Below are positions 1-8,929 of a DNA stretch of 64,000 bases, piece after piece (positions within the stretch are counted from its first letter, which is position 1; the number at the start of each line of letters is the position of its first letter). Source of the DNA: Actinomadura alba (GTDB taxonomy: Bacteria > Actinomycetota > Actinomycetes > Streptosporangiales > Streptosporangiaceae). A program made the translations under genes and the position numbers. The stretch covers positions 1 through 64,000 of the forward strand of contig NZ_JABVEC010000008.1 of the NCBI RefSeq assembly GCF_014323705.1, read 5' to 3'. The notes under the pieces are model-generated. The model was not told where the DNA came from, made no database searches, and was given only the letters and a program-made list of their open reading frames with translations.

Positions 1-4
1 CCCC

Positions 5-99
5 GCGAACAACTGCATGATCACGACAGTAGGGGGCCGACGACGGGAAGGACGCCTCTACCTAGAAGACGCACTCCCGCGAACTACTGCGTGATCACG
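5..99. repeat. Two direct copies of a 21-bp dispersed intergenic repeat
   Basis: Copies of the element GCGAACAACTGCATGATCACG lie at 5-25 (exact) and 79-99 (two substitutions). Two more copies, in inverted orientation to each other, lie at 57970-58041. The copy at 79-99 starts about nine bases beyond the stop codon of the leftward GatD gene, which suggests a REP-like or terminator-associated element. The core TGATCA is itself palindromic. That the repeat is spread through the genome is inference from four copies in 64 kb. Confidence 0.75.
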
Positions 100-107
100 A
101 GTCTGGG

Positions 108-818
108 TCAGGTGAGCACGGAGTTGAGGCGTTCTTCGCGGAGCCGGCCGGCCCAGGAGTCGTCGATCGGCTGGAGCTCCTGACCGACCGCCCACCACAG
201 CAGCAGGTCGGCCAGGGCCGGGTTGCGCACCAGCGCCGGACCGTGCATGTACGTGCCCACGGTGTGATCCCGGTAGGCGCCCTCGTAGCCGTCGCCGTTG
301 CCGACGCCCACGACCGTCTTGGCCAGCGGCCTGACGCTGGGACCCAGGTGCGTGACGCCCTGATGGTTCTCGAAGCCGGTGATCTTGGGTATGCCGAGCG
401 CGGAGTCGACCTCGCCCACGATCTCGCCCACCGCCCGGCGCTCGCCGCGCCCGCTGCGGATGTCGAGCAGCCCGATGCCCTCGACCGGCTGTCCTTCCTC
501 GCCGCCGAACTCCGTGCCCAGCAGCTGGTAGCCCGCGCATACGGCGAAGATGACCGAGCCGTACTGCGCGGCGCGCGCCAGCCCGCCGTCGGCGCGCAGC
601 CGCTGGGCGGCGAGGATCTGCGGCCGGTCCTCACCGCCGCCGAGCAGATAGATGTCACCGTCCACCGGGACGGCCTCGTCCGAGCGCACGTTCACGGTCT
701 GCGTGGGGATGCCGCGCAGCGCGGCCCGGCGCTCGAGGACGATGCAGTTGCCCTGGTCGCCGTAGGTGCTGAGCAGGTCCGGGTAGATCCAGACGATCTT
801 GATGCGGTCAGAGCGCAC
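108..818 (-). CDS. gatD: Lipid II isoglutaminyl synthase, glutamine amidotransferase subunit GatD
   Basis: This 236-residue class I glutamine amidotransferase belongs to the CobB/CobQ-like GATase family. It releases ammonia from glutamine for MurT, which amidates the D-glutamate of the peptidoglycan stem peptide on lipid II at the cytoplasmic membrane. The nucleophilic Cys lies in FAVCAGYQLLG around residue 94 and the catalytic His in GTYMHGPAL around residue 190. GTG is the start codon, with a GAGG ribosome binding site inside the end of murT. The reading frame overlaps murT by 11 bases, so translational coupling of the two subunits is likely. Length matches the family. The motifs and the MurT partner make the call secure. 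Confidence 0.93.
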   Translation of the reverse strand: MRSDRIKIVWIYPDLLSTYGDQGNCIVLERRAALRGIPTQTVNVRSDEAVPVDGDIYLLGGGEDRPQILAAQRLRADGGLARAAQYGSVIFAVCAGYQLLGTEFGGEEGQPVEGIGLLDIRSGRGERRAVGEIVGEVDSALGIPKITGFENHQGVTHLGPSVRPLAKTVVGVGNGDGYEGAYRDHTVGTYMHGPALVRNPALADLLLWWAVGQELQPIDDSWAGRLREERLNSVLT

Positions 819-2040
819 GGCCGTACCTCGTTCGGATGTCCTGGAAGGCGGTGTAGTTGGCGATCACATCGAGCCTGCCGGGGGGCACCGCCATCACGGC
901 CTGTTCGATGTCGTCGATGACGACGAAGTCGACGGCGGCGGCCTCGAGGCGAGCCGCGAGGTCGAGGCGGCGCTCTCCGGTCGCCCAGACCGGGCGGCCG
1001 CGCAAGACCCGGTAGTCGACGTCCCACAGCCACGAGGTGTCGCGGCCGTCCGGGCCCTGCGCGTTGATCGACAACGCCACCGGCCCCGGTGCGGGCTCCA
1101 GCACGTCGAACGACTCCAGCCAGCCGGCGGGGTTCTTCGAGAGCAGCAGCCGGATCTGGCGGCCCTGGTACTCAACTGTGGTGTAGCGACCGGCGACCGA
1201 CTTCACCTGGCCGAGGAGCGGCATCGCCGCATCGGGCTGGATGCCGAACTGTGCGACCACCGCAAGTGCCATCGCCCCGTTGGACCGGTTCGCCCGGCCC
1301 GGGAGCTGCAGCGACAGATCGTACGTCCGGCCGCCCGGAGCGGTGACCCGGCCGCCGTGCAGGATCCAGTCGGGCTTGGGCCTGGCGAACGGGCACTCAC
1401 GGCAGGCCCACGCCGCACCGTCACGGTCGAGCGGCCCGCCGCACTCGGGGCAGCACCAGGAGTCATCACGCCAGTGCTGGCCGGCGGCCACCCACGTGAC
1501 GCTCTTGGCGGTCGACGCTCCCCAGGTGACCAGCGGGTCGTCGCAGTTGGCCACGACATGAGTGTCGACACCCTCGAGGGCCTTGCGCCACTTGCCCGCG
1601 AGCTGCCAGATCTCGCCCGCGCGGTCCATCTGGTCGCGGCTCAGGTTCATCAGCAGAACGACGTTGGCGCCGGTCTCCCGGAGCACCATCGGAACGTATT
1701 TCTCGTCACATTCGAGCACGCCGTACCTCGCGCCCGGCGCGGCCGCCAACGCGGAAACGTGCCCGGTCGGCATGTTGGCGCCGAACGCGTTGGTCGCCAC
1801 CTCGCCGAGCCCGCTCATCGCCGAGGCGATCAGCCGGGTCGTCGTCGTCTTGCCGTTGGTGGCGCTGACGAGGACGAGATTGCGGTCGCGGGCCAGGCGG
1901 GTGAGCAGCTCAGGGTCGAGGGCGAGCCCGATCCGCCCGCCGATCACCGAACCGTCGCCACGCCCGGCCAGCCGCGACATTCGTGAAGCCGTACGACCAA
2001 GCGCAACCGCGAGTTGCGCGCGCAGCGGAAGATCGCTCAT
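808..2040 (-). CDS. murT: Lipid II isoglutaminyl synthase, Mur ligase subunit MurT
   Basis: This 410-residue Mur-ligase-like protein is the ATP-dependent subunit that activates the gamma-linked D-Glu of lipid II and accepts ammonia from GatD. It has the Mur ATP-binding loop SATNGKTTTTRL near residue 60. A four-cysteine zinc ribbon (CCPEC and CRECP) near residues 208-230 is characteristic of MurT and absent from MurC-F. The C-terminal DUF1727-type domain contacts GatD. I chose the ATG giving MSDLPLRAQ because the open frame upstream adds only an unconserved Arg/Asp-rich tail. The gene sits directly upstream of gatD and overlaps it. Confidence 0.93.
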   Translation of the reverse strand: MSDLPLRAQLAVALGRTASRMSRLAGRGDGSVIGGRIGLALDPELLTRLARDRNLVLVSATNGKTTTTRLIASAMSGLGEVATNAFGANMPTGHVSALAAAPGARYGVLECDEKYVPMVLRETGANVVLLMNLSRDQMDRAGEIWQLAGKWRKALEGVDTHVVANCDDPLVTWGASTAKSVTWVAAGQHWRDDSWCCPECGGPLDRDGAAWACRECPFARPKPDWILHGGRVTAPGGRTYDLSLQLPGRANRSNGAMALAVVAQFGIQPDAAMPLLGQVKSVAGRYTTVEYQGRQIRLLLSKNPAGWLESFDVLEPAPGPVALSINAQGPDGRDTSWLWDVDYRVLRGRPVWATGERRLDLAARLEAAAVDFVVIDDIEQAVMAVPPGRLDVIANYTAFQDIRTRYGRAL

Positions 2041-2144
2041 GTGCTCCCGATCTTTGTCTGGATGCCGTCTGAGGGGTGGCACTCAGATACGGCGATAGGC
2101 CGACTCTAGTCGCTGGCCGTGCCGCTTCGCGGCAATGGCGGCAA

Positions 2145-2795
2145 TCATCCGAATGCTCCGGCGCAGGCGAACGGACGGTCCGCCGGCGCGCGCCGGGCCG
2201 CCGCCTCCGCGGCCCGGAAGACGCCGGCGAAGCGATCGTTCGGCGGGATCACCAGCGCCCGGGCATGGCCACCACGGATCAACGCCGCGTTGACGAACGT
2301 ACGGCGGGCGGTCCAGACGTAGAGCAGGCTGCGGCCGTACCGGTCGTGCCGCTCATGGTCGGCGATGACATAGAGCACCGCGCCCGGACGAACCAGGCGG
2401 GACAGCGCGCTGCGCGCCGCGCGCCCCGCGCAGCCCGGCCCGTCCGGCGCGACCGGTGGCCCGGCGCGGGGAAGCTCGGGCGCGTCGACGCCGAGCAGGC
2501 GTACGGAGATCGACCGGCCACCGACCCGAACGACCAGCGTGTCGCCGTCCACCACCCGCACCGCGCGTACTCGTACGGCGTCCGCGGATGGCGCGATCCT
2601 TGATCCACGGGTCGCGTCACCGCGTTGAAGCGGTACGCTGCGCCCGTGCGCACGGGCGTCCCGCCCGGCTTGAGCATCGGGTGCCGGCTCATCCGCCGTG
2701 CGCAGCGCCACCCATAAGAGGGCCACCGGTACCAGCGCCACGAACACGAGGGCGACGAGTACAAGGAGCGCCTTGACCCGCAACCGACCACTCAC
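2145..2795 (-). CDS. Membrane-anchored thermonuclease-like (SNase) protein
   Basis: The 216-residue protein has a hydrophobic N-terminal segment (VLVALVFVALVPVALLWVAL) acting as an uncleaved anchor or signal sequence, then a staphylococcal-nuclease-fold domain. VVDGDTLVV, VRLLGVDAPEL and DRYGRSLLYVW carry the residues equivalent to the calcium ligands, the catalytic Glu and the second catalytic Arg of the family, so the site looks intact. A nuclease on the outer membrane face or in the wall is the natural inference; the substrate is unknown. The GTG start is chosen because it has a GAGGG site seven bases upstream, whereas the frame stays open with no signal back to 3065. It precedes murT on the same strand. 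Confidence 0.8.
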   Translation of the reverse strand: MSGRLRVKALLVLVALVFVALVPVALLWVALRTADEPAPDAQAGRDARAHGRSVPLQRGDATRGSRIAPSADAVRVRAVRVVDGDTLVVRVGGRSISVRLLGVDAPELPRAGPPVAPDGPGCAGRAARSALSRLVRPGAVLYVIADHERHDRYGRSLLYVWTARRTFVNAALIRGGHARALVIPPNDRFAGVFRAAEAAARRAPADRPFACAGAFG

Positions 2796-2991
2796 CCGCG
2801 TACCCTCGCACGGAGCACCGACAGTCCCAGGTGAGCCCGCCGACGCGTCGGTTCGCTGGGCGCGCGGGGTCCGCGACAATGCCAGGATCGGACAGCGAAG
2901 AGATTTGCCGGACAATCTGAACAGCAACCCCAAAACACACGCGACGCAGTAGTTTGTCAGGAAAAGCGGCGACAAGGCGAGGTCTGAGAAC

Positions 2992-5031
2992 ATGCAGTGC
3001 CCGACGTGCGGTAAGAACACGCCTGGGACGCTGAGCAGATGCGTTCGTTGCGATGCCCCGGTCACTCAGCGGCCCGCGGATGCTCCGGCACAGGAGCAGC
3101 CGACGCAGGCAGGCCCGTCTTCTGACGGCGCGCCGCCCGCGGGGCCGGCGCAGTCCGAGCCGTCCGGTGAGGCATGGCACCCGGCACCGTTGACCGAAAC
3201 GGCCCACGGCGGGCCGGGCGGCCCGGCGGGCACCGGCGGGAGCGGCCCGCAGCCGTGGACGTCGGATTCCGCCGCGATCGACCGGTGGGCCTCGGAGTCT
3301 CCGCTGACCGGCGGTTCGCAGCCCTGGACTCCGTCCACGGAGGCGCAGCCGACGCCCTCGGGCACCCCGGCGCACGGCTCGCCCGAGCCGTGGCCGCAGC
3401 CTCCGGGTCCGGGACCGGCCTCGGGGAACGCGCCCGGCGCTTCTCCCGAACGGCAATGGTCACCGTCCCAGGAACCGGCCCCGGCGAACGCGCCCGCCGC
3501 CGAGGCATGGTCGCCCGGCGGGCCGAGCACGCAGTCGTGGACCCCTCAGTTCGAGTCGGCTCCCGCTCCCGCACCCAATGGCACCGGGCCGTGGGCCACG
3601 GCCGAGCCGCTGCCCGAGCCCCTCTCCGGTCAGGTGTCGTCCGCGTCGGCCGGCGGTCCACCGGCCATGGAGGCCGACCCGTGGTACTCGACGCCACCGC
3701 CTTCGGCGACGCGCCCCTCCGCGGACAACGGAGCCCACGGCACCCCGCAGGCGTGGGGGCCCGAACCCGAGCCGACGCCGTCCTGGTCCCAGAGCCCCGA
3801 GCCCTCGCCGTCCTGGTCCCAGAACCCCGAACCCTCTCCGTCCTGGGCGTCGGAGCCCGACGCGACACAGGCATGGTCCGTCCAGCAACCGGCCCAGCAG
3901 CCGACCGCGCAGCAACCACCGGCCGAGCCGTCGGATGCCACACAGGCCTGGTCCTCGCAGTACCCCGCCGGACAAGGCCCGCCGGCGCAGTCCCCGCAGT
4001 CCCCGGCGGCACAGTCGCCGGCGGCACAGTCCTGGACGCCGGACGCCAACGCCACGCAGGCATGGAGCGCCCAGCCGGCGCCGGACGGCCCCGGCTCTTG
4101 GTCCGGTGCCGGGGATCAGCAGGGGACGGGTCCGACCGAGTCCATCGTCCCGGACTCGTGGTTCGCCGGCCCCCGGGAGGCCCCGCCGCCACCCGAGGCC
4201 CCTGAACGCTGGACGCCGCAGCCCGAGCCGATGAACCAGGATCCGTGGGGCCATCAGCCCGAGCCGATGAACCAGGATCCGTGGGGCCGGCAGCCCCAGG
4301 CCGACGGAGCGCCGGCGTGGGGAGCGCAGACGCCCGGCGGCATGGCTCCCATGCCACATCACGACACGGCGATGCTCGCCCCGGGCTACCCACCGCACGA
4401 CGGGCCCGGTCATCCCCAGGAGGGGCATCGAGATCGGGCGAGCAGGCCGCTCATCTTCGCGGTGGCCGGCCTCGTGGCGGTGGCCCTGGTCGCGGTGGCC
4501 TTCGTGATGTGGCCGAGCGGCGACAAGGACCCCGAGGGGCAGCGCACTCCGGCGGCCGTGCAGTCGACCGCGAAGGCCGCCGACCCGGCCGCCCGGCAAC
4601 AGGCCACGGCGGTCAACTCGCTGCTGAACCAGAGTGCGGTGAGCCGGGGCGAACTCGGGCGCGCTCTCGCATCGGCGAAGAGGTGCAAAGGGCTTCCGGC
4701 GGCCATCGGCGGCATGCAGCGCGTCGCGCAACAGCGGCAGCAGCAGGTCGCCCGAGCACAGGCGCTGAAGGTCAACGCCCTGGCCAACGGCACCCAGTTG
4801 CGCGCCCACCTGGCCAAGTCGATTCAGCTGTCACTCGATGTCGACCGCGCCTACCTCGGCTGGGCCCAGCGCGCCCAGGGCTGCAAGGGCAGGCCCAAGG
4901 CGGACGCCAACTACCAGCGCGGCGGCCAGCTCTCGAACCAGGCCACCATCTCCAAGCAGCGCTTCGCCGCGCTGTGGTCACCGGTGGCGAAGGAGCAGCG
5001 CCTGCGCCCGCGCACGGCCAACCAGTTCTGA
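2992..5031 (+). CDS. Zinc-ribbon, tryptophan/proline-repeat single-pass membrane protein
   Basis: I do not recognise this 679-residue protein as a named family. It begins with a zinc-ribbon-like CPTC...CVRC motif (residues 3-20). About 450 residues of Pro/Ala/Gln/Ser-rich low-complexity sequence follow, with regularly spaced Trp in units such as PEPSPSWSQ, ATQAWS and a duplicated PEPMNQDPWG. One membrane helix lies near residues 486-508. The roughly 165-residue helical outer domain contains two Cys-Lys-Gly motifs (RCKGLP and GCKGRP) that could form a disulphide. The layout suggests a membrane sensor or scaffold with a long cytoplasmic linker. It is divergent from the nuclease gene and convergent with the small gene after it. 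Confidence 0.75.
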   Translation: MQCPTCGKNTPGTLSRCVRCDAPVTQRPADAPAQEQPTQAGPSSDGAPPAGPAQSEPSGEAWHPAPLTETAHGGPGGPAGTGGSGPQPWTSDSAAIDRWASESPLTGGSQPWTPSTEAQPTPSGTPAHGSPEPWPQPPGPGPASGNAPGASPERQWSPSQEPAPANAPAAEAWSPGGPSTQSWTPQFESAPAPAPNGTGPWATAEPLPEPLSGQVSSASAGGPPAMEADPWYSTPPPSATRPSADNGAHGTPQAWGPEPEPTPSWSQSPEPSPSWSQNPEPSPSWASEPDATQAWSVQQPAQQPTAQQPPAEPSDATQAWSSQYPAGQGPPAQSPQSPAAQSPAAQSWTPDANATQAWSAQPAPDGPGSWSGAGDQQGTGPTESIVPDSWFAGPREAPPPPEAPERWTPQPEPMNQDPWGHQPEPMNQDPWGRQPQADGAPAWGAQTPGGMAPMPHHDTAMLAPGYPPHDGPGHPQEGHRDRASRPLIFAVAGLVAVALVAVAFVMWPSGDKDPEGQRTPAAVQSTAKAADPAARQQATAVNSLLNQSAVSRGELGRALASAKRCKGLPAAIGGMQRVAQQRQQQVARAQALKVNALANGTQLRAHLAKSIQLSLDVDRAYLGWAQRAQGCKGRPKADANYQRGGQLSNQATISKQRFAALWSPVAKEQRLRPRTANQF

Positions 5032-5041
5032 GCACCGCGGG

Positions 5042-5356
5042 TCAGGCGCGCAGATGGACGCCGAGCTGTCGTACGGCCTCGGCCAGCACGCCGACCGCGG
5101 TGACGCGCGACGCGAGCCGCCTCAGCGCGTCCGCGAGCCGCCCGTCATCGCGGTCGCGCTGGCCGGCCTCCTCGCGGATGTCCGCGAGATCCCGTCGTGC
5201 CTTCACCGGTTCCGCGAGCGAACCCGCATGCCGGCCGAGCAGCCGCTCGAGCCGGTCCAGCGCGTCGACGACCTCGGGAGAGGTTCCACCGAGGCGTGCC
5301 ATCCGGCCTGGAACACCGGCTTCCACTATGTTCAGCCCTGGGCTTTCGCCTGCCAT
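5042..5356 (-). CDS. Small conserved-looking helical protein of unknown function
   Basis: The 104-residue product has no motif I recognise. It starts MAGESPGLNIVEAG and continues as an Arg/Leu/Ala-rich, probably helical or coiled-coil protein (VVDALDRLERLLGRHAG), with no membrane segment. An excellent ribosome binding site (GGAGG, seven bases before ATG) and normal G/C third positions support it as real. It converges on the zinc-ribbon gene with about ten bases between stops, so no classical terminator fits there. Confidence 0.7.
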   Translation of the reverse strand: MAGESPGLNIVEAGVPGRMARLGGTSPEVVDALDRLERLLGRHAGSLAEPVKARRDLADIREEAGQRDRDDGRLADALRRLASRVTAVGVLAEAVRQLGVHLRA

Positions 5357-5742
5357 GGCGGCGCCTCCAACGGAACAGGAAACGTCACATCAAAATTGAT
5401 CGATGAAGGTCGACAGAGAGCCGCGAAGACGATTGCCGGGCGGCCCGAAGACGCACGAAAGGAAAGCCGCCGGATGAGGCGGAACATTCTCACAGCCCGC
5501 CGTCTCGATCCGCGGACACGGCCCGCAGAGACGGCTGGACCGCAGGTGAGAGCTGTGAGACCTCGTCATCGAATCCCCCTGGGGATACCGAATCTCATAC
5601 CGAAGCGCCTGTCTTCCCCAAATCATACGCCCGGCTGAAGTGCCGTATCGGAGAACTCTTGCTAAGGCTTCGAGCCGCTCGAGGTAAACAGCCGTCCATA
5701 ATCCGGCGGGCAGCGAAGCCGGTAACACGGGAATGAGATTGT
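5357..5742. other. 386-bp intergenic region, A/T-richer than its surroundings
   Basis: No supported gene lies here. It holds the ribosome binding site and presumably the promoter of the small leftward gene, plus the downstream region of the HerA-like ATPase gene. A perfect palindrome ATCCCCCTGGGGAT at 5573-5586 is followed by two copies of ATACCGAA, which could be an operator. No clear terminator hairpin is visible. Confidence 0.4.
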
Positions 5743-8658
5743 TCATGTTTCGGAAAACTGCGGTGCCTCGTCGGAATCGACGAAGCGTGCGGGCCAGCTG
5801 AGCACGGGTTCGAGCCACGAGCCGACCCGCATCGTCTCGGCGACATGGATCAGTTGCTCGTCGACGTCCAGCCCGATCGCCACCACCGCCACGTCCGCCG
5901 CGAATCCCTCGTGGTCGTCGTCACCGGCGATGGCCGTCCGGGCGAGCGGCCGATTGTGCTCCAGTTCGGGCGAGAGCGGGTGCCGCCGAAGCGCCCACAG
6001 CCGGTGGCCGAGCTTCGCGTCCGGCTGTTGCTTCATGCCGGGCAGCGCGTAGTCCATCGGCGGTGCCAGGGCGTGCTTGTCGGGGGCGCTGCCGCCGTAC
6101 GGGAAGAGGCGGTCCATCTCGTGGAGCCACCGCACCTGCGGAATGACCCAGGTGCCGCCGGGCAGGGAACCCGCCAGGCCGTACGTTCCACCGAGCATCT
6201 GCTGACCGACCGAGGCGACGGTCGCGATGAGGTCCTCGGGCCGGTAGGCGACCCGCAACGCCCGCGCCCGCCGGGTCACACACCGCTCCAGCACGGTGGC
6301 GAGCACGCATTCGCGGAGCCGCGGGGTCAGCCGGGACCACCCGCGGCCGAGTTCGGACGGCACGGCCGGCAGCGGGCGGTTGACCACGTGCGCCAGCACC
6401 AGGACGTCGGCCCACACCCTCAGCCAGGCCCACTCGTACGCCCCGGCAAGCAGGTCGGCCTCCCGCAGCTCGTACAGCGTGCAGGCCCGTCCGGACCGGC
6501 ACTCGCAGCCGCAGGCGGCGGAGCGGCGGCCGTCGATGGGCGGCGGCGGGCCGGTCCTCGTCTGCTCTCGCCCCTCTCCGAGCGGGATGAGAACGCGGAG
6601 CGGGCGGTCCATCCCGTCCGCGAACACCGCCGCGACACCGGGTCGCAGTGACACGACCTCGCGGGACTGGTCTTCGTCGAGGTTCATCGCCGCCCCGACC
6701 TGATGGCGGTCGTCGAACGCGGGGAGCCGATGCACGACCTTGAGGGCGGTGTTCTTGATGACGTCCGGTACGAGCTTGGCCGGGATCTGCTCGGCGACGA
6801 CGATGCCCTCGCCGTACGCCCGGATCTCGGCGAGCATCCCGGCGAACAGCTCGACGGCGTGCGCGCTCGCCCGCTCCGACCCCCGGTTGCGCAACAGGCG
6901 GTGCGCCTCCTCGATGACGATGACGTGCCGCAGACCTCCGGGCGGCTTCACCGCGCCCTCGCGCTTGGCCCGCATCCGCAGATGCTCGACGATCCGGATG
7001 ATCAGCGTGCCCATGAGGAACGCCTTGTCCTCGTCGTTGGCGACGTCCTCGATGGCGAGAACGACGTTGTCGCGAAGCAGTCCGCCGATGTCGGCGGCGT
7101 GACCGCCCTCGAAGAACCGGCCGGCTGAGCCGATGCGCAGCGACCGCAGCCGTACGTCCACGAAGCCCTTCATGTCGGCCATCAGCTCCCGGCCGTAGCC
7201 GACGTCGTCGACCACCTGCAACGCGGCGTACTGGAGCTGCTCCAGCGTGGGCACCGAGGGTTCGACGAGCGACCCGGGCACACCCGCGCCGGTGACGACG
7301 TCCCAGCCGTTGGCCTCGTAGACGCGCTGGAGCGCCTGGGACATGATCTGCGGAAACGGCTCCTCGGCGTCGAACGCGGCCTGGAAGAGGGCTCGGACCA
7401 TGTCGATGTGCGCCTGGACCGGGTAGCCGGGCTCGGGGGCGAGCGGGTTCACCGAGACCGGAACGGCACTCGGGTCGGACGGGTTGATCACTGTGACCGG
7501 CGCGCCGAGATCCTCGATGCGGCCCGCCATCGCGGCGTACTCCGACTTCGCCGGCTCGATCGCGAGCCAGGGGATACCCGCGCGTGTCAGCTGTTCGAGC
7601 AGGTGGCGTACGGTCTGGGACTTGCCCGCGCCGGTGGCGCCGGTCACGAACACGTGCCGGTTGATGGTGGATCGGGGCACCGTGAACGTGCCGACCTGGC
7701 GGTCCTGCCCATCGAGGATGGTGCCGAGGGAGATCTGCGCGGAGGAGTCTCCTGCGGTCTCGGAGGTGACGTCGAAGTAGCCGGCCTCGAGCACCCGTAG
7801 CCCGGGTACCTCCAGTCGCGGCAGCCCGGCGAGGGCCGCGAGGGCGCCGGCCGTGGCCACGAACGGAAACTGGAACTCGTTCTCGGCCAGCGCGGACCTC
7901 TGCTGGGCGGTCGCCGGCAGCGCGACCGGGCTCAGCAGCTCGTCGAAGCGCAGGGAACCCTGACCCGACCGCAGCCGGTACGGATGGTGACTCACCTCCA
8001 TGGAGCCGACGAGCACCGGAGCGATCTGTCCCAGCTCTGTCTCGCTGGCGGCCCCCGCGAGGACGCGCACGTTCCACAGCCCCGCCTCCCGGAAGGCGTC
8101 GAGCTCGGCGAGCCGCTGATCGGTGCGCTCGGTGACGAGCCGCCCCTGCTCCTCTTCCCTTCGCCGCTGCATCTGCAGGTCGTACTGCAGATCGTGGATC
8201 TCTTCATCGATCATGCGCTCGTCGCAGGGATCGGCGACCACGAACCAGCCGAACGGCCGCCCCATCAGGCTGACGAGCGTCGACTCGAACAGGCCGGGCC
8301 GGTCGCGATCGCCGCGATGCTGGACGAGGCGGGGCGCGAGCCTGCCCGGGCAGCGCGTCCACACCATGTGCTCGGCCTGGTGCAGCCACTCGTCTCCGAT
8401 CGCCACACCACGCGCGCCGTTCGGGAAGAGCAGTCCCTGCTGCTCGGTGTCGCCCGGTGCGGGCGGACCCGCGTTGGTGATGAGCTCGAGCGGCGCGCCG
8501 CCGCCCCTCGACAGCCAGCCGACGACGAACGGGCGTCCCTGCTGCGCCGCGGACAGCGCCGCGGGAAGCACTGTGACGAAGTCCCACTCGGCGGAGGAGA
8601 TCCGCTCGGGGGCGGGAATCGCCTGGATGCGGTACCACGGCCCGGCAAGCGCGGTCAC
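5743..8658 (-). CDS. HerA/VirB4-like ATP-binding protein (DUF87-type)
   Basis: The 971-residue protein contains one RecA-like motor domain of the HerA/VirB4/FtsK clade. Walker A is VTGATGAGKSQT (about residues 338-350), followed by the typical EPAKSEY segment. Walker B is HVIVIEEAHRLL (about 577-588), with an Arg/Gln-rich sensor region (VVAEQIPAKL). The first 300 residues are a family-specific domain. The last 270 start with a Cys cluster (CGCECRSGRAC) that could bind metal. No signal peptide or membrane helix is visible. The GTG start has AAGGAG five bases upstream; an ATG at 8736 lacks such a site. It follows a membrane protein gene on the same strand, suggesting a membrane-docked motor. 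DNA or protein as substrate cannot be decided here. Confidence 0.8.
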   Translation of the reverse strand: MTALAGPWYRIQAIPAPERISSAEWDFVTVLPAALSAAQQGRPFVVGWLSRGGGAPLELITNAGPPAPGDTEQQGLLFPNGARGVAIGDEWLHQAEHMVWTRCPGRLAPRLVQHRGDRDRPGLFESTLVSLMGRPFGWFVVADPCDERMIDEEIHDLQYDLQMQRRREEEQGRLVTERTDQRLAELDAFREAGLWNVRVLAGAASETELGQIAPVLVGSMEVSHHPYRLRSGQGSLRFDELLSPVALPATAQQRSALAENEFQFPFVATAGALAALAGLPRLEVPGLRVLEAGYFDVTSETAGDSSAQISLGTILDGQDRQVGTFTVPRSTINRHVFVTGATGAGKSQTVRHLLEQLTRAGIPWLAIEPAKSEYAAMAGRIEDLGAPVTVINPSDPSAVPVSVNPLAPEPGYPVQAHIDMVRALFQAAFDAEEPFPQIMSQALQRVYEANGWDVVTGAGVPGSLVEPSVPTLEQLQYAALQVVDDVGYGRELMADMKGFVDVRLRSLRIGSAGRFFEGGHAADIGGLLRDNVVLAIEDVANDEDKAFLMGTLIIRIVEHLRMRAKREGAVKPPGGLRHVIVIEEAHRLLRNRGSERASAHAVELFAGMLAEIRAYGEGIVVAEQIPAKLVPDVIKNTALKVVHRLPAFDDRHQVGAAMNLDEDQSREVVSLRPGVAAVFADGMDRPLRVLIPLGEGREQTRTGPPPPIDGRRSAACGCECRSGRACTLYELREADLLAGAYEWAWLRVWADVLVLAHVVNRPLPAVPSELGRGWSRLTPRLRECVLATVLERCVTRRARALRVAYRPEDLIATVASVGQQMLGGTYGLAGSLPGGTWVIPQVRWLHEMDRLFPYGGSAPDKHALAPPMDYALPGMKQQPDAKLGHRLWALRRHPLSPELEHNRPLARTAIAGDDDHEGFAADVAVVAIGLDVDEQLIHVAETMRVGSWLEPVLSWPARFVDSDEAPQFSET

Positions 8659-8680
8659 GGAGGCTCCTTCCGGTCCGCGG

Positions 8681-8836
8681 TCACGGGACCGCGGGGCCGA
8701 CTGTGTCGAGCCCGGCGTTCTCGGTACCGCGCTCACCGCAGCATCCTGACGCCTCGTTGGGCGCCCACGCCAGCGAGCGGTACGACTTGGCCGGTGCGGT
8801 CCAGCCCGCCGCCTTGGATGCGGTGGCCGGGTACAT
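8681..8836 (-). CDS. Possible small ORF between the two motor genes
   Basis: A 51-residue frame fits exactly in the gap between the membrane pseudo-ATPase gene and the HerA-like gene without overlapping either. It begins MYPATASKAAGW and contains an adjacent Cys pair. Its ribosome binding site is poor (AGGGA about a dozen bases upstream) and I do not recognise it. It may instead be untranslated leader. Confidence 0.22.
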   Translation of the reverse strand: MYPATASKAAGWTAPAKSYRSLAWAPNEASGCCGERGTENAGLDTVGPAVP

Positions 8837-8929
8837 GTGGACGGGTGTCCCTGTACGGGATCTCAGTGGCGCCCGGAGTGGGGTCACGTCGCGCGAACGG
8901 CCGGGGCGGCGGCGAGATCAGCGGCGGGA

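Noticed and set aside
5921-8077. 718-residue frame inside the HerA-like gene
   Set aside because: Shadow frame of the ATPase gene, Arg-rich and motif-free.
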